This document shows positions 11,659 to 18,643 of a stretch of DNA of 64,000 nucleotides, one piece after another (position 1 is the stretch's first letter; each line of letters starts with the position of its first letter). A model generated the notes under the pieces. The model was not told the DNA's origin. It did no database searches and was given only the letters and a program-made list of their open reading frames with translations. The position numbers and the translations under genes are program-made. The stretch is taken from NCBI RefSeq assembly GCF_012163145.1, contig NZ_JAAVTX010000006.1, forward strand, positions 496,001 through 560,000, read 5' to 3'. Source of the stretch: Falsiroseomonas frigidaquae (GTDB lineage Bacteria > Pseudomonadota > Alphaproteobacteria > Acetobacterales > Acetobacteraceae).

Positions 11659-12441
11659 TCAGCGCAGCCCCGGCAGGGCGGCGAAGCTGGTGCGCAGCGC
11701 CTCGGCGAAGGTCGCGATCATCGGCGGCGCCAGCAGGCCGAGCAGGGCCAGCCCGGCCAGGATCTGCCCGGGCACCGCAACGAAGAAGGTCTGCACCTGC
11801 GGCGCCAGGCGCGCCAGCAGGCCGAGCGCCACGTTCAGCACCACCGCGCCGATGACGAAGGGCGCCGCAAGCCGCAGCGCAAGCGAAAGACTATCCGCCC
11901 CCGCCTGGGCCACCACCTCAACCGCCATTCCGGCCGGAAACGGGTTGCCCGCCGGCAGTACCACGTAGCTTTCCACCAGCGCCCGCAGCGGCCAGGCGAA
12001 CAGGCCGCTGGACATCACCAGCACCACCGCCAGCAGCCCCAGCGCGCGGCCGAGCGCGGTGGCCTGCGCGCCCAGCGCCTGGTCCATCACCAGCAGCCCA
12101 CCCAGGCCGATCAGCGCCGAGATCGCCTGCCCCGCCATGGCGAAGGCGGTCAGCGCCAGCCGCGCCAGGCTGCCGATCCACAACCCCACCACCACCTCGA
12201 TCGCCAGCAGCCGCGTGGCCTCCGCCGCATCCTCCGGCGCCGGCGGCAGGCCGGGGGCGATGGCGGTGAACAGCAGCGCCACCAGCGCGAGGCCGAGGCC
12301 GAGCCGAACCGTCGCCGGCACCTCCTGCTCCCCCAGCCCGGGCAGCAGCAGCACCGCGGCACCAAGGCGCGCGAAGACCAGCACCGCCTGGAAGGCCAGG
12401 CCCGGCAGCGATTGCAGCAGCAGCAGGTCGCTGTCGTTCAT
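11659..12441 (-). CDS. fliR: Flagellar biosynthesis protein FliR
   Basis: A 260-residue, highly hydrophobic export-gate protein with about six membrane segments. Family marks include FARLGAAVLLLPGLGEQEVPATVRLGLGL (cited here as a region, residues about 24-52) and GLGGLLVMDQALGAQ in the middle. It assembles with FliP and FliQ into the gate core. The ATG at 12441 is the start. Just upstream, the start region is present as two further 17-bp copies, in which reading from GTG ends after six codons, so only this copy gives a full protein. Confidence 0.95.
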   Translation of the reverse strand: MNDSDLLLLQSLPGLAFQAVLVFARLGAAVLLLPGLGEQEVPATVRLGLGLALVALLFTAIAPGLPPAPEDAAEATRLLAIEVVVGLWIGSLARLALTAFAMAGQAISALIGLGGLLVMDQALGAQATALGRALGLLAVVLVMSSGLFAWPLRALVESYVVLPAGNPFPAGMAVEVVAQAGADSLSLALRLAAPFVIGAVVLNVALGLLARLAPQVQTFFVAVPGQILAGLALLGLLAPPMIATFAEALRTSFAALPGLR

Positions 12442-12475
12442 GGTGCGCTGTCGTTCACGGTGCGCTGTCGTTCAC
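12442..12475 (-). repeat. 17-bp tandem duplication at the fliQ/fliR junction
   Basis: Two exact 17-bp units (12442-12458 and 12459-12475 on the plus strand) read GTGAACGACAGCGCACC on the coding strand. A third, partial copy is the fliR start itself (ATGAACGACAGCGACC). In the outermost copy, the GTGA overlaps the fliQ stop. Confidence 0.9.
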
Positions 12476-12747
12476 GGCGCGCCGCCGATCTGGATCATCC
12501 GGTCGAACAGCGTCACGGTCCAGCCGGTCATCACCTGGGTGGTGAAGGGGCCGAGCAGCAGCATCAGCGCGCCGCCCATCACCAGCTTCGGCACGAAGGC
12601 CAGCGTGGCCTCCTGGATCTGCGTCAGCGCCTGCACCAGCGAGACGACAAGGCCGATCGCCAGCACTGCCAGCAGTGGCGGCCCCATCACCTGGGTCGAG
12701 ACCCACAGCGCTTCCCGCAGCGCCTGGCCCATGGCCTGTTCAGACAT
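12472..12747 (-). CDS. fliQ: Flagellar biosynthesis protein FliQ
   Basis: A 91-residue export-gate subunit with two membrane helices: one near residues 16-39 (LWVSTQVMGPPLLAVLAIGL) and one near 54-75. LVQALTQIQEATLAFVPK between them is the most conserved FliQ stretch. The size is normal for the family. The stop codon overlaps a GTG that was probably the ancestral fliR start before the 17-bp duplication. Confidence 0.95.
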   Translation of the reverse strand: MSEQAMGQALREALWVSTQVMGPPLLAVLAIGLVVSLVQALTQIQEATLAFVPKLVMGGALMLLLGPFTTQVMTGWTVTLFDRMIQIGGAP

Positions 12748-12807
12748 CCGGCCCTCCTGGCCAAGCAGCCACGCCCTACGGGCGCGATCGAGCGGTGGCG
12801 CGACGCC

Positions 12808-13107
12808 TCAGATCGGCATCCGCATGACTTCCTGGTACGCCGCCACCACGCGGTCGCGCAGCGAGACGGCGGTCTGCAGTGCGAGCTCGGCGCGGGAGAT
12901 GCTGAGTACGGCGTCGGAGACGCTGCCCTGGCCCATCAGCGCCTGCGTCGAGGCCGCATCGGCGCTGCGGCCGACCTGCACGCCGGATTCCATGGCCCGG
13001 GTCAGCGCCGCGCCGAAGCCCTCGGACGCCTGGGCGCCGGCCGGGGTCGCCGGCCCTGCCCCGGCCAGCGCATAGGCTGCCGCGGCCTGGGCCGCGCCGA
13101 TGGCCAT
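12808..13107 (-). CDS. fliE: Flagellar hook-basal body complex protein FliE
   Basis: A 99-residue rod-base protein that joins the MS ring to the proximal rod. The C-terminal half has the family pattern: SVSDAVLSISRAELALQTAVS, then LRDRVVAAYQEVMRMPI at the very end. The N-terminus is Ala-rich and poorly conserved, as usual. The ATG at 13107 overlaps the flgC stop (ATGA). The frame is open far upstream, but that part is the flgC/flgB region read out of frame. Confidence 0.94.
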   Translation of the reverse strand: MAIGAAQAAAAYALAGAGPATPAGAQASEGFGAALTRAMESGVQVGRSADAASTQALMGQGSVSDAVLSISRAELALQTAVSLRDRVVAAYQEVMRMPI

Positions 13108-13514
13108 CAGCGCAGCGCCTCGATGGCGCGGGTCAGCATGCCGCGCGTGGTCTCCAGCACGGAGAGGTTGGCGCTGTAGCTGCGCTGCGCCTCCCGCATG
13201 TCCATCACCTCGACCACGCTGTTCACGTTGGGCAGCTTGACGTAGCCGCGCGCATCGGCGGCCGGGTGGGCGGGGTCGAAGCGGGTCGGGAAATCGCCCG
13301 GCTCGGTGCCGATGCGCGACACGCCCACCACCTCCGCCCCCAGCGAGCGGTCCAGCCGGTTGGCGAAGCTGACGGTGCGGCGGCGATACGGGTCCGCACC
13401 GGCGGATTCCCCCGTGCTGTCGCGATTGGCGAGGTTTTCCGCCACCACCCGCAGCCGGGTGGATTGCGCGGCCATGCCGGCAGCGGAGATGCGAAGCGCC
13501 CGATCGAGATCCAT
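13107..13514 (-). CDS. flgC: Flagellar basal-body rod protein FlgC
   Basis: A 135-residue proximal rod protein. The N-terminal rod motif is AAGMAAQSTRLRVVAENLANRDST, and the C-terminal heptad region (MREAQRSYSANLSVLETTRGMLTRAIEAL) is the D0 coiled coil shared by axial proteins. YVKLPNVNSVVEVMDM is the classic FlgC block. It lies between flgB (27 bases upstream) and fliE (4-base overlap). It is exported by the gate encoded downstream. Confidence 0.96.
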   Translation of the reverse strand: MDLDRALRISAAGMAAQSTRLRVVAENLANRDSTGESAGADPYRRRTVSFANRLDRSLGAEVVGVSRIGTEPGDFPTRFDPAHPAADARGYVKLPNVNSVVEVMDMREAQRSYSANLSVLETTRGMLTRAIEALR

Positions 13515-13540
13515 AACCTGTCCTCCTCCAGACGCCCCAC

Positions 13541-13987
13541 TCAGCCCTGGCGGCCGAGTGCCAGGCGGAACATGCCCATGAAGCTGCGGTGCACGGCCAT
13601 CGCGAGCGCATGCGCCGTATCCGTCTCCGCCATCCGCACCGCCTCGCGGTCCAGCGACACGGCATTGCCATCCGGCACCGCCTCCGCCACCAGCCGATCC
13701 TCCGGTGCCGCGCCCCGGTTGCCGCCGCGCGGCGCCAGATGCGTGGGCGCGGTGCGCGCCATGTCCGGCGGCAGCGCCGCGGCCAGGTGGCGCGCGAAGG
13801 GCAGCAGGTCATGCGGCCGGTAGTTCGGCGTGTCGGCATTGGCGATGTTGCGCGCCAGCACCACCTGCCGCCGGTCGAGCCAGTTCACCCGCCTTGCGGC
13901 GAGTTCCATCGGGCTGGCGCCGGCCGCGCGGGCGGCGGCACGCCCGGCCGGGCCGGATGCGGTGGGTGTGGCGGTCAGGGCTTCCAT
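13541..13987 (-). CDS. flgB: Flagellar basal-body rod protein FlgB
   Basis: A 148-residue proximal rod protein. WLDRRQVVLARNIANADTPNYRPHD (residues about 36-60) carries the rod-protein signature ANIANADTP in its local form, and the C-terminus has the amphipathic helix ALAMAVHRSFMGMFRLALG. The ATG at 13987 is the only start that gives a normal length; the frame runs on upstream to 15463 antisense to fliO-fliP, which is not coding. It is the first gene of the run flgB to flhB. No sigma-54 site was seen in the 129-base gap to the divergent gene. Confidence 0.93.
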   Translation of the reverse strand: MEALTATPTASGPAGRAAARAAGASPMELAARRVNWLDRRQVVLARNIANADTPNYRPHDLLPFARHLAAALPPDMARTAPTHLAPRGGNRGAAPEDRLVAEAVPDGNAVSLDREAVRMAETDTAHALAMAVHRSFMGMFRLALGRQG

Positions 13988-14116
13988 GCGCCCATCCTGG
14001 CGCGAAGGGCATGAAGGAAGGGTTTCCGTGGCGGGGCCGGACGCGGCACCGCCGCCGCTGGCGCACCCCGCTGGCGTGTTGAGGAATCCTTCACCCCGGT
14101 CTGGCCAAATGCCGCC

Positions 14117-14368
14117 ATGCAGCAGACCGCCACCCATGCCGAGGCCGTGCATGCCGCCATCGAATCGATGGGCGGCACCGTGCTGGTCGCCCGCGCCCTG
14201 GTGGAAGGCGGGCGGCGGGTGGACCTCGAGGGGCTCGACCGCGACGCCACCGCGCTGTGCGCAGCCGTGCTCGCCCTGGGGCCGGAGGATGCCCGCAGCC
14301 TGCGCCCGGCGCTGGAGGCGCTGCTGCGCCAGGTGAACGACCTGACGGCGGAAGTGGCGCGCGGCTGA
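14117..14368 (+). CDS. Small hypothetical protein ahead of fliO-fliP
   Basis: An 83-residue, mostly helical, acidic protein with no recognisable family. Its C-terminal part (ARSLRPALEALLRQVNDLTAEVA) looks able to form an amphipathic helix. It starts 46 bases before fliO and is divergent from flgB, so a flagellar role is possible by position only. No SD of note was seen before its ATG. It could be a small export chaperone, but nothing in the sequence proves that. Confidence 0.5.
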   Translation: MQQTATHAEAVHAAIESMGGTVLVARALVEGGRRVDLEGLDRDATALCAAVLALGPEDARSLRPALEALLRQVNDLTAEVARG

Positions 14369-14414
14369 AGCGCGTGTTGAGGCGCGCCGCAGGATGCGGC
14401 GCGCGGGGGACAGG

Positions 14415-14711
14415 ATGACCGAGACCGCCAGCCTCATCACCGCCGGATTGACCGCCGTCGCCGCCCTGCTCGCGGTGCTGGCGGCGCTACTGCTGGCCGG
14501 GCGCGCGGCGCGCGCGGCCGGCATCGGCCAGCGGCTCGGCCGCCGCCTGTCCATCGAGGAAAGCCTGCAACTGGATGGCCGCCGCCGCCTGCTGCTGCTG
14601 CGCTGCGATGATCGCCGCCTGCTGCTGGTAACCGGCGGAACACAGGAGTTGATGCTCGGCTGGCTGCCGCCGGAGGGCCAGCCGCCCCGCCTGCCGGAGA
14701 CTGGCCGGTGA
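14415..14711 (+). CDS. fliO: FliO-like flagellar biosynthesis protein
   Basis: A 98-residue protein with one N-terminal membrane helix (about residues 8-33) followed by a small basic domain: LSIEESLQLDGRRRLLLLRCDDRRLLLVTGG. This pattern of a membrane anchor, then SLxLDxxRRLLLVxCDxRxLLLL, is the FliO signature. FliO chaperones FliP assembly in the export gate. The start at 14415 has GGGGGACAGG upstream. It overlaps fliP by GTGA, which matches the usual fliO-fliP order. It is short, as FliO proteins commonly are in this group. Confidence 0.85.
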   Translation: MTETASLITAGLTAVAALLAVLAALLLAGRAARAAGIGQRLGRRLSIEESLQLDGRRRLLLLRCDDRRLLLVTGGTQELMLGWLPPEGQPPRLPETGR

Positions 14712-15430
14712 CCCGGCTCCTGGTCCTGATCATCCTGCTGCTGCCGGGGGCGGCGCTCGGCCAGAGCCTCAGCCTCGATCTCGGCGCCGGGCAATCCGGC
14801 ACCACGGCGCGGCTGATCCAGTTCACCGCGCTGATCGGCCTGCTGTCCCTGGCGCCGTCGCTGGTCGTGATGATGACGGCCTTCGCCCGCATCGTCATCG
14901 TCCTGGCCCTGCTGCGCAGCGCAATCGGTGCGCCGTCCATTCCACCCAACCCCGTGCTGATCGGGCTGGCGCTGTTCCTGACGCTGTTCGTGATGGAGCC
15001 GGCGCTGGTGCAATCTTGGGAACTGGGGCTGCAACCCATGGCCGCCGGCACGATCGGCGAGCTGGAGGGGCTGCAGGCCGCCGCCGAGCCGTTCCGTCGC
15101 TTCATGGCCGCCCAGGTGCGCGATGCAGACCTGGCGCTGTTCCTGGATCTCGCGAACCTGCCGGTGGCCGATGCGGCGCAGGCGCCCTGGCGGGTGCTGA
15201 CGCCGGCCTTCATGGTCAGCGAGCTGCGCCGCGCCTTCGAGATCGGCTTCCTGGTCTTCCTGCCCTTCCTGGTGATCGACCTGGTGGCCGCCAGCCTGCT
15301 GATGTCGCTCGGCATGATGATGCTGCCGCCGACCATCGTGGCGCTGCCATTCAAGCTGGCCTTCTTCGTGCTGGTCGATGGCTGGCGGCTGATCGCGGGG
15401 AGCCTGGTGCAGGGCTTCGCCTCGGGCTGA
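14708..15430 (+). CDS. fliP: Flagellar biosynthesis protein FliP
   Basis: A 240-residue core subunit of the export gate. A signal-peptide-like N-terminus (about 1-19) precedes helices with family motifs LLSLAPSLVVMMTAFARIVIV and, later, LTPAFMVSELRRAFEIGFL and the end VDGWRLIAGSLVQGF. The start is GTG, overlapping the fliO stop. Length is normal. FliP works with FliQ and FliR, whose genes are in the divergent run about 2 kb away. Confidence 0.96.
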   Translation: MTRLLVLIILLLPGAALGQSLSLDLGAGQSGTTARLIQFTALIGLLSLAPSLVVMMTAFARIVIVLALLRSAIGAPSIPPNPVLIGLALFLTLFVMEPALVQSWELGLQPMAAGTIGELEGLQAAAEPFRRFMAAQVRDADLALFLDLANLPVADAAQAPWRVLTPAFMVSELRRAFEIGFLVFLPFLVIDLVAASLLMSLGMMMLPPTIVALPFKLAFFVLVDGWRLIAGSLVQGFASG

Positions 15431-15517
15431 GCCTCCCTGAAACGGGCGAAACCGAATAGTCATTGCGCCGGTTGCGACGCCGGCCGCACCGTCCCGCCCG
15501 GGTTGCGGGGGCGGGCC

Positions 15518-16918
15518 ATGTTGCGCGGGATGATCGCGATGCTGCTGCTCGGCATGCTGTGGGCCTCACCGGGCCAGGCACAGGCGCTGTCCCGTGCCCT
15601 CCAGTGCAGCGCGCCGGTGCCACGGGACGAGCCCTGGCGCGTCGGTTCCGGCTTCATGGTGATGGAGGATGTGGCCCGCTACCTGAACAGCAGCGCCCCA
15701 TCCCTGCCGCTGCGCCCGGTGCGGCAGACCGCCAAGGCTGTGCCGACGCTGGAGATCACACTGGCGCGGCCGGATTGGCTGACCCCGGCCGAGTGGCGCA
15801 ACGCCTTCTTCGAGGCGGTGGTCTATCCCGATGGCATCTCCCCGGTCGATCTGCGCGAAAGCCACCTGCAGCGCGGCACCGTGCTGCCGCCCTCGCCGGA
15901 TGATGACCTGACCACCGTCTCCGCCCTTTTCCCGACCATCGAGCGCGGCTGGTGGCCATCCTCCTGGCAGGTGGTGCTGTTTCTCTGCCTGGACCCGACG
16001 CAGGCGGATGCAAGCCCGCTGCGCGCCAATGGGCGGGAGCTGCGGGCCTATGCGCGGCAGCCGATGTTCGTCTCCACGCTGCGGCTGTCATCCGCGGTGG
16101 GCCTGCTGACGGTGCTGGCGGCCTATCTGGCGCTGGCCTGGGCGGCGTCGCGCATCCATGTCCGGCAATATGAACACGCCCGCCGCCTGCTGGGTGACGG
16201 CGCGCCCGGCGCCTTCGGCTATGCGCTGCGGCCGACGGTGATCGCGCAGGACAGCTTCGGCTATTGCAGCCTGTCGCGCTTCCAGGTGCTGCTGTTCACC
16301 CTCGTCCTCGCCGGTGTCTATGCCTACGTCATGGGCCGCACCGGGGAGATGCCGGACCTGTCCACCTCCGTGCTCACGCTGCTCGGCGTGACGCTGACAG
16401 GATCGACGCTGGCGCGGCTGACGGAAGGGTCCGTGATGCACACGGCGAACCGGCTGTGGCTGCTGGGCACCGGGGTGCTGGACGCCACGCCGCGGCTGCC
16501 GCGCCTGACGGACCTGGTGGAATCGGATGGCGAGATCGACGTGACGCGGGTGCAGGCGCTGCTGTTCAGCATCTTCGCCGCCATCGCCCTGGTGGTCAGC
16601 GGCACCGGCGACCTGGAGAACTTCACCCTGCCGGAGCAGCTCATCACGCTGATCGGCATCAGCCAGGCGGTCTATGTCGCCGGCCGCGCCCTGCCGCGGG
16701 ATTCGGCGAAGCGGCTGAACGAGGAAATCGCCGCCATCCGCTCCGCCGAGGCGCGCGTGCTGGCCGATGCGAATGATGCCAATGCGCGCAAGGAGTTCGA
16801 GACGGCGCGCAACGCCATCGCCTCCTCCCTGCGCGACGTATTCAGCGAACGCTTCTGCGAGCGCCGGCTCCGCGGCCTGCAGCCGGGCGACCGCGTGCCT
16901 CCGCCGGCGGAAGCGTAG
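15518..16918 (+). CDS. Membrane protein with duplicated membrane-helix motif, unknown function
   Basis: A 466-residue protein with a signal peptide (about 1-23) and a periplasmic region of roughly 170 residues. At least five membrane helices follow. Two similar segments, SLSRFQVLLFTLVLAGVYAY and VTRVQALLFSIFAAIALVVSG, suggest an internal duplication, each followed by a helix and a LTLLGV/ITLIGI block. The C-terminal 70 residues are charged and coiled-coil-like. The ATG at 15518 was chosen over the TTG at 15503 because it begins the signal peptide cleanly. It sits between fliP and speE; a flagellar role is not shown. Confidence 0.7.
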   Translation: MLRGMIAMLLLGMLWASPGQAQALSRALQCSAPVPRDEPWRVGSGFMVMEDVARYLNSSAPSLPLRPVRQTAKAVPTLEITLARPDWLTPAEWRNAFFEAVVYPDGISPVDLRESHLQRGTVLPPSPDDDLTTVSALFPTIERGWWPSSWQVVLFLCLDPTQADASPLRANGRELRAYARQPMFVSTLRLSSAVGLLTVLAAYLALAWAASRIHVRQYEHARRLLGDGAPGAFGYALRPTVIAQDSFGYCSLSRFQVLLFTLVLAGVYAYVMGRTGEMPDLSTSVLTLLGVTLTGSTLARLTEGSVMHTANRLWLLGTGVLDATPRLPRLTDLVESDGEIDVTRVQALLFSIFAAIALVVSGTGDLENFTLPEQLITLIGISQAVYVAGRALPRDSAKRLNEEIAAIRSAEARVLADANDANARKEFETARNAIASSLRDVFSERFCERRLRGLQPGDRVPPPAEA

Positions 16919-16985
16919 CCCGGAAGCCCCCTGTGCTTGGGTGGGGGTCACGCGAGACAGCGAGCACGTTCCCGCGCCTGCGCTT

Positions 16986-17030
16986 CCCCTCACCCAACCC
17001 TCTCCCCCCTCCATGAGCAGGGGAAAGGGC
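16986..17030. repeat. C-rich/G-rich intergenic repeat with imperfect dyad
   Basis: The stretch begins CCTCACCCAACCCTCTCCCC and ends GCAGGGGAAAGGGC, a weak inverted repeat. Sequences of this CTCACCC-CCTCTCCC type are common interspersed intergenic elements in high-GC proteobacteria. It lies between two convergent genes and could also help end transcription. Confidence 0.45.
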
Positions 17031-17032
17031 TT

Positions 17033-17902
17033 TCAGCCGCGCGGCAGGTGCATGCCGATATAGGGCGGCAGGTTGAAGGCCCCGACATGGATTTCCGGCG
17101 TCCAGTAGCGGGTGGTGTCCAGTACGCCAGCCACATCCGCGCGGCGGCGGATTTCGGCCACATCCACCTGGCGGCAGCCGGCATCCTTCGCCGCCCAGCC
17201 CAGCGTCATGAAGCCACCGACATAGGTCGGCACGGCGGCGACATAGGCGAAGACGTCGGGGAAGACCTTCGCGCGGCGCAGCGACGTCTCGCGCAGTTCC
17301 TCCGCCTGCATGAAGGGCACGCCGCACTGGTTCACCACCAGGCCGCGGTCGCTCAGGATGCGGGCGCAGTTCGCGTAGAACTCGTCGGTGAACAGCACCT
17401 CGCCGACGCCGATCGGGTCCGTGCTGTCGACGATGATCACGTCGTAGCTGCCGGCTTCGGCCTTGCGGACATGGTCGATGCCATCGCCAACGATGACGGT
17501 GGCGCGCGGGTCGGTCCAGGCATCGCCGCCGATCGCCGGCAGGTGTTCCTTCGCCAGGCGGATCACCTCGCCATCGATCTCCACCATCACGGCCTTCTCC
17601 ACCGTGCGGTGCTGGAGGACGCGACGCAGCACGCCGCCATCGCCGGCGCCGATGATCAGCACCCGCCTGGCATCGCCATGCGCCAGCAGCGGCACGTGGG
17701 CCAGCATCTCCTGGTAGACGAACTCATCCGCCTCCGTGATCTGCACCACGCCATCCAGCAGCATGACGCGGCCATGCAGGTGGCTTTCGAAGATGCGGAT
17801 GTCCTGAAACTCGGACTTCACATGCGCCAGTTCGCGCTTCACCAGGAAGCGTTGCCCCCACTCGGCGTAGAGCGTCTCGTTCACCCAGCTTTCGGTCGTC
17901 AT
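17033..17902 (-). CDS. speE: Spermidine synthase (polyamine aminopropyltransferase)
   Basis: A 289-residue aminopropyltransferase that makes spermidine from putrescine and decarboxylated AdoMet. The N-terminal strands (YAEWGQRFLVKRELAHVKSE) precede the AdoMet-fold motif VLIIGAGDGGVLRRVLQH, and the active-site aspartate lies in DVIIVDSTDPIG. GAFNLPPYIGMHLPRG closes the protein. The ATG at 17902 is favoured by GGGA seven bases upstream; an adjacent ATG at 17905 is equally possible. Its gene follows speD, but a clear terminator lies between them. Confidence 0.95.
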   Translation of the reverse strand: MTTESWVNETLYAEWGQRFLVKRELAHVKSEFQDIRIFESHLHGRVMLLDGVVQITEADEFVYQEMLAHVPLLAHGDARRVLIIGAGDGGVLRRVLQHRTVEKAVMVEIDGEVIRLAKEHLPAIGGDAWTDPRATVIVGDGIDHVRKAEAGSYDVIIVDSTDPIGVGEVLFTDEFYANCARILSDRGLVVNQCGVPFMQAEELRETSLRRAKVFPDVFAYVAAVPTYVGGFMTLGWAAKDAGCRQVDVAEIRRRADVAGVLDTTRYWTPEIHVGAFNLPPYIGMHLPRG

Positions 17903-17921
17903 CATTGCATCCCATGCGCGC

Positions 17922-17949
17922 AAAAAAGGGCGGGCCCTGCGGCCCGCCC
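17922..17949 (-). terminator. Intrinsic terminator between speD and speE
   Basis: On the minus strand a perfect 9-bp stem GGGCGGGCC / GGCCCGCCC with a 4-base loop is followed directly by six T residues. It lies downstream of the speD stop (17979) and upstream of the speE start (17902), so only part of the transcripts should reach speE unless speE has its own promoter. Confidence 0.85.
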
Positions 17950-17978
17950 CCGTATCCTCCGGCCAGGCCGGCGGGGTT

Positions 17979-18431
17979 CTACCCGATAAGGCCGCGCTTG
18001 TGCTCGGCAAGCTGCACGCGTTCCGCGAGAAAACCCTTCTTCAGCGCCGGCAGCGCCTTGTAGGGGTCGCAGTCGCCGCAGACGAAGATGTCGAGCGCCG
18101 CATAGTCGCGTTCCGGCCAGGTGTGGATCGACACATGGCTTTCCGCCAGCACCAGTACGCCGGACACCCCACCATTCGGAGAGAAGTGGTGGAAGTGGCC
18201 GTGCAGGATGGTGGCGCCGGTGGCCAGCGCACCCTCGCGCAGCACCGCGTCGATATGGTCGGGGTCGTCGAGATTCGTCGCCCCCCACAGGTCGATGATC
18301 AGATGCGTTCCCGCATAACGCACGCCGTTGCGATGGACAAAATAGTCCTTCGTTTCCGCCGAGCGGTTCTCATCATTCTGGGCGTCGCTCGGGAGATCCG
18401 AGACCATCCCCAGTTGGACGAGAGCTTCCAT
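17979..18431 (-). CDS. speD: S-adenosylmethionine decarboxylase proenzyme
   Basis: A 150-residue prokaryotic-type SpeD, cleaved to alpha and beta chains with a pyruvoyl cofactor, giving decarboxylated AdoMet for SpeE. The processing site is Glu97-Ser98 in LAESHVSIHTWPE, and HGHFHHFSPNGGVSG precedes it. The N-terminus has about 30 extra residues before HLIIDLWGA compared with the shortest members. A strong SD (AAGGAG, about 9 bases) precedes the ATG at 18431. A terminator separates it from speE downstream. Confidence 0.95.
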   Translation of the reverse strand: MEALVQLGMVSDLPSDAQNDENRSAETKDYFVHRNGVRYAGTHLIIDLWGATNLDDPDHIDAVLREGALATGATILHGHFHHFSPNGGVSGVLVLAESHVSIHTWPERDYAALDIFVCGDCDPYKALPALKKGFLAERVQLAEHKRGLIG

Positions 18432-18573
18432 GGTAAGGGCTCCTTCCAGCCAGCAGATGACCGGGATGATCGCTCGCCGCGGGAATGCGGCTGTTCAAAG
18501 CAGATCGGGTCAAGGCGGCGGCATATGGGGCAAACCAGGGGGGGGTGCAAGCGAATTCGGGACCAAAGGCCGC

Positions 18574-18632
18574 AAAAAAAGCGGGTCACCCCCCGGGGGG
18601 GACCGGCGGCTTTGCCGGTCCCCCCCGGGGGG
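18574..18632 (-). terminator. Very stable stem-loop and T-tract after the TPR gene
   Basis: A perfect 19-bp stem (18589-18607 with 18614-18632) and a 6-base loop lie just downstream of the stop at 18644. On the minus strand a run of seven T residues follows after an 8-base spacer. It probably ends the transcript of the chemotaxis/motor run before speD. The spacer before the T-tract is longer than in a textbook terminator. Confidence 0.7.
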
Positions 18633-18643
18633 AGGCACGAAAA

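Noticed and set aside
13988-14116. Sigma-54 promoter between flgB and the small gene before fliO
   Set aside because: Neither strand has a GG-N10-GC arrangement close to TGGCACG-N4-TTGC in this gap.
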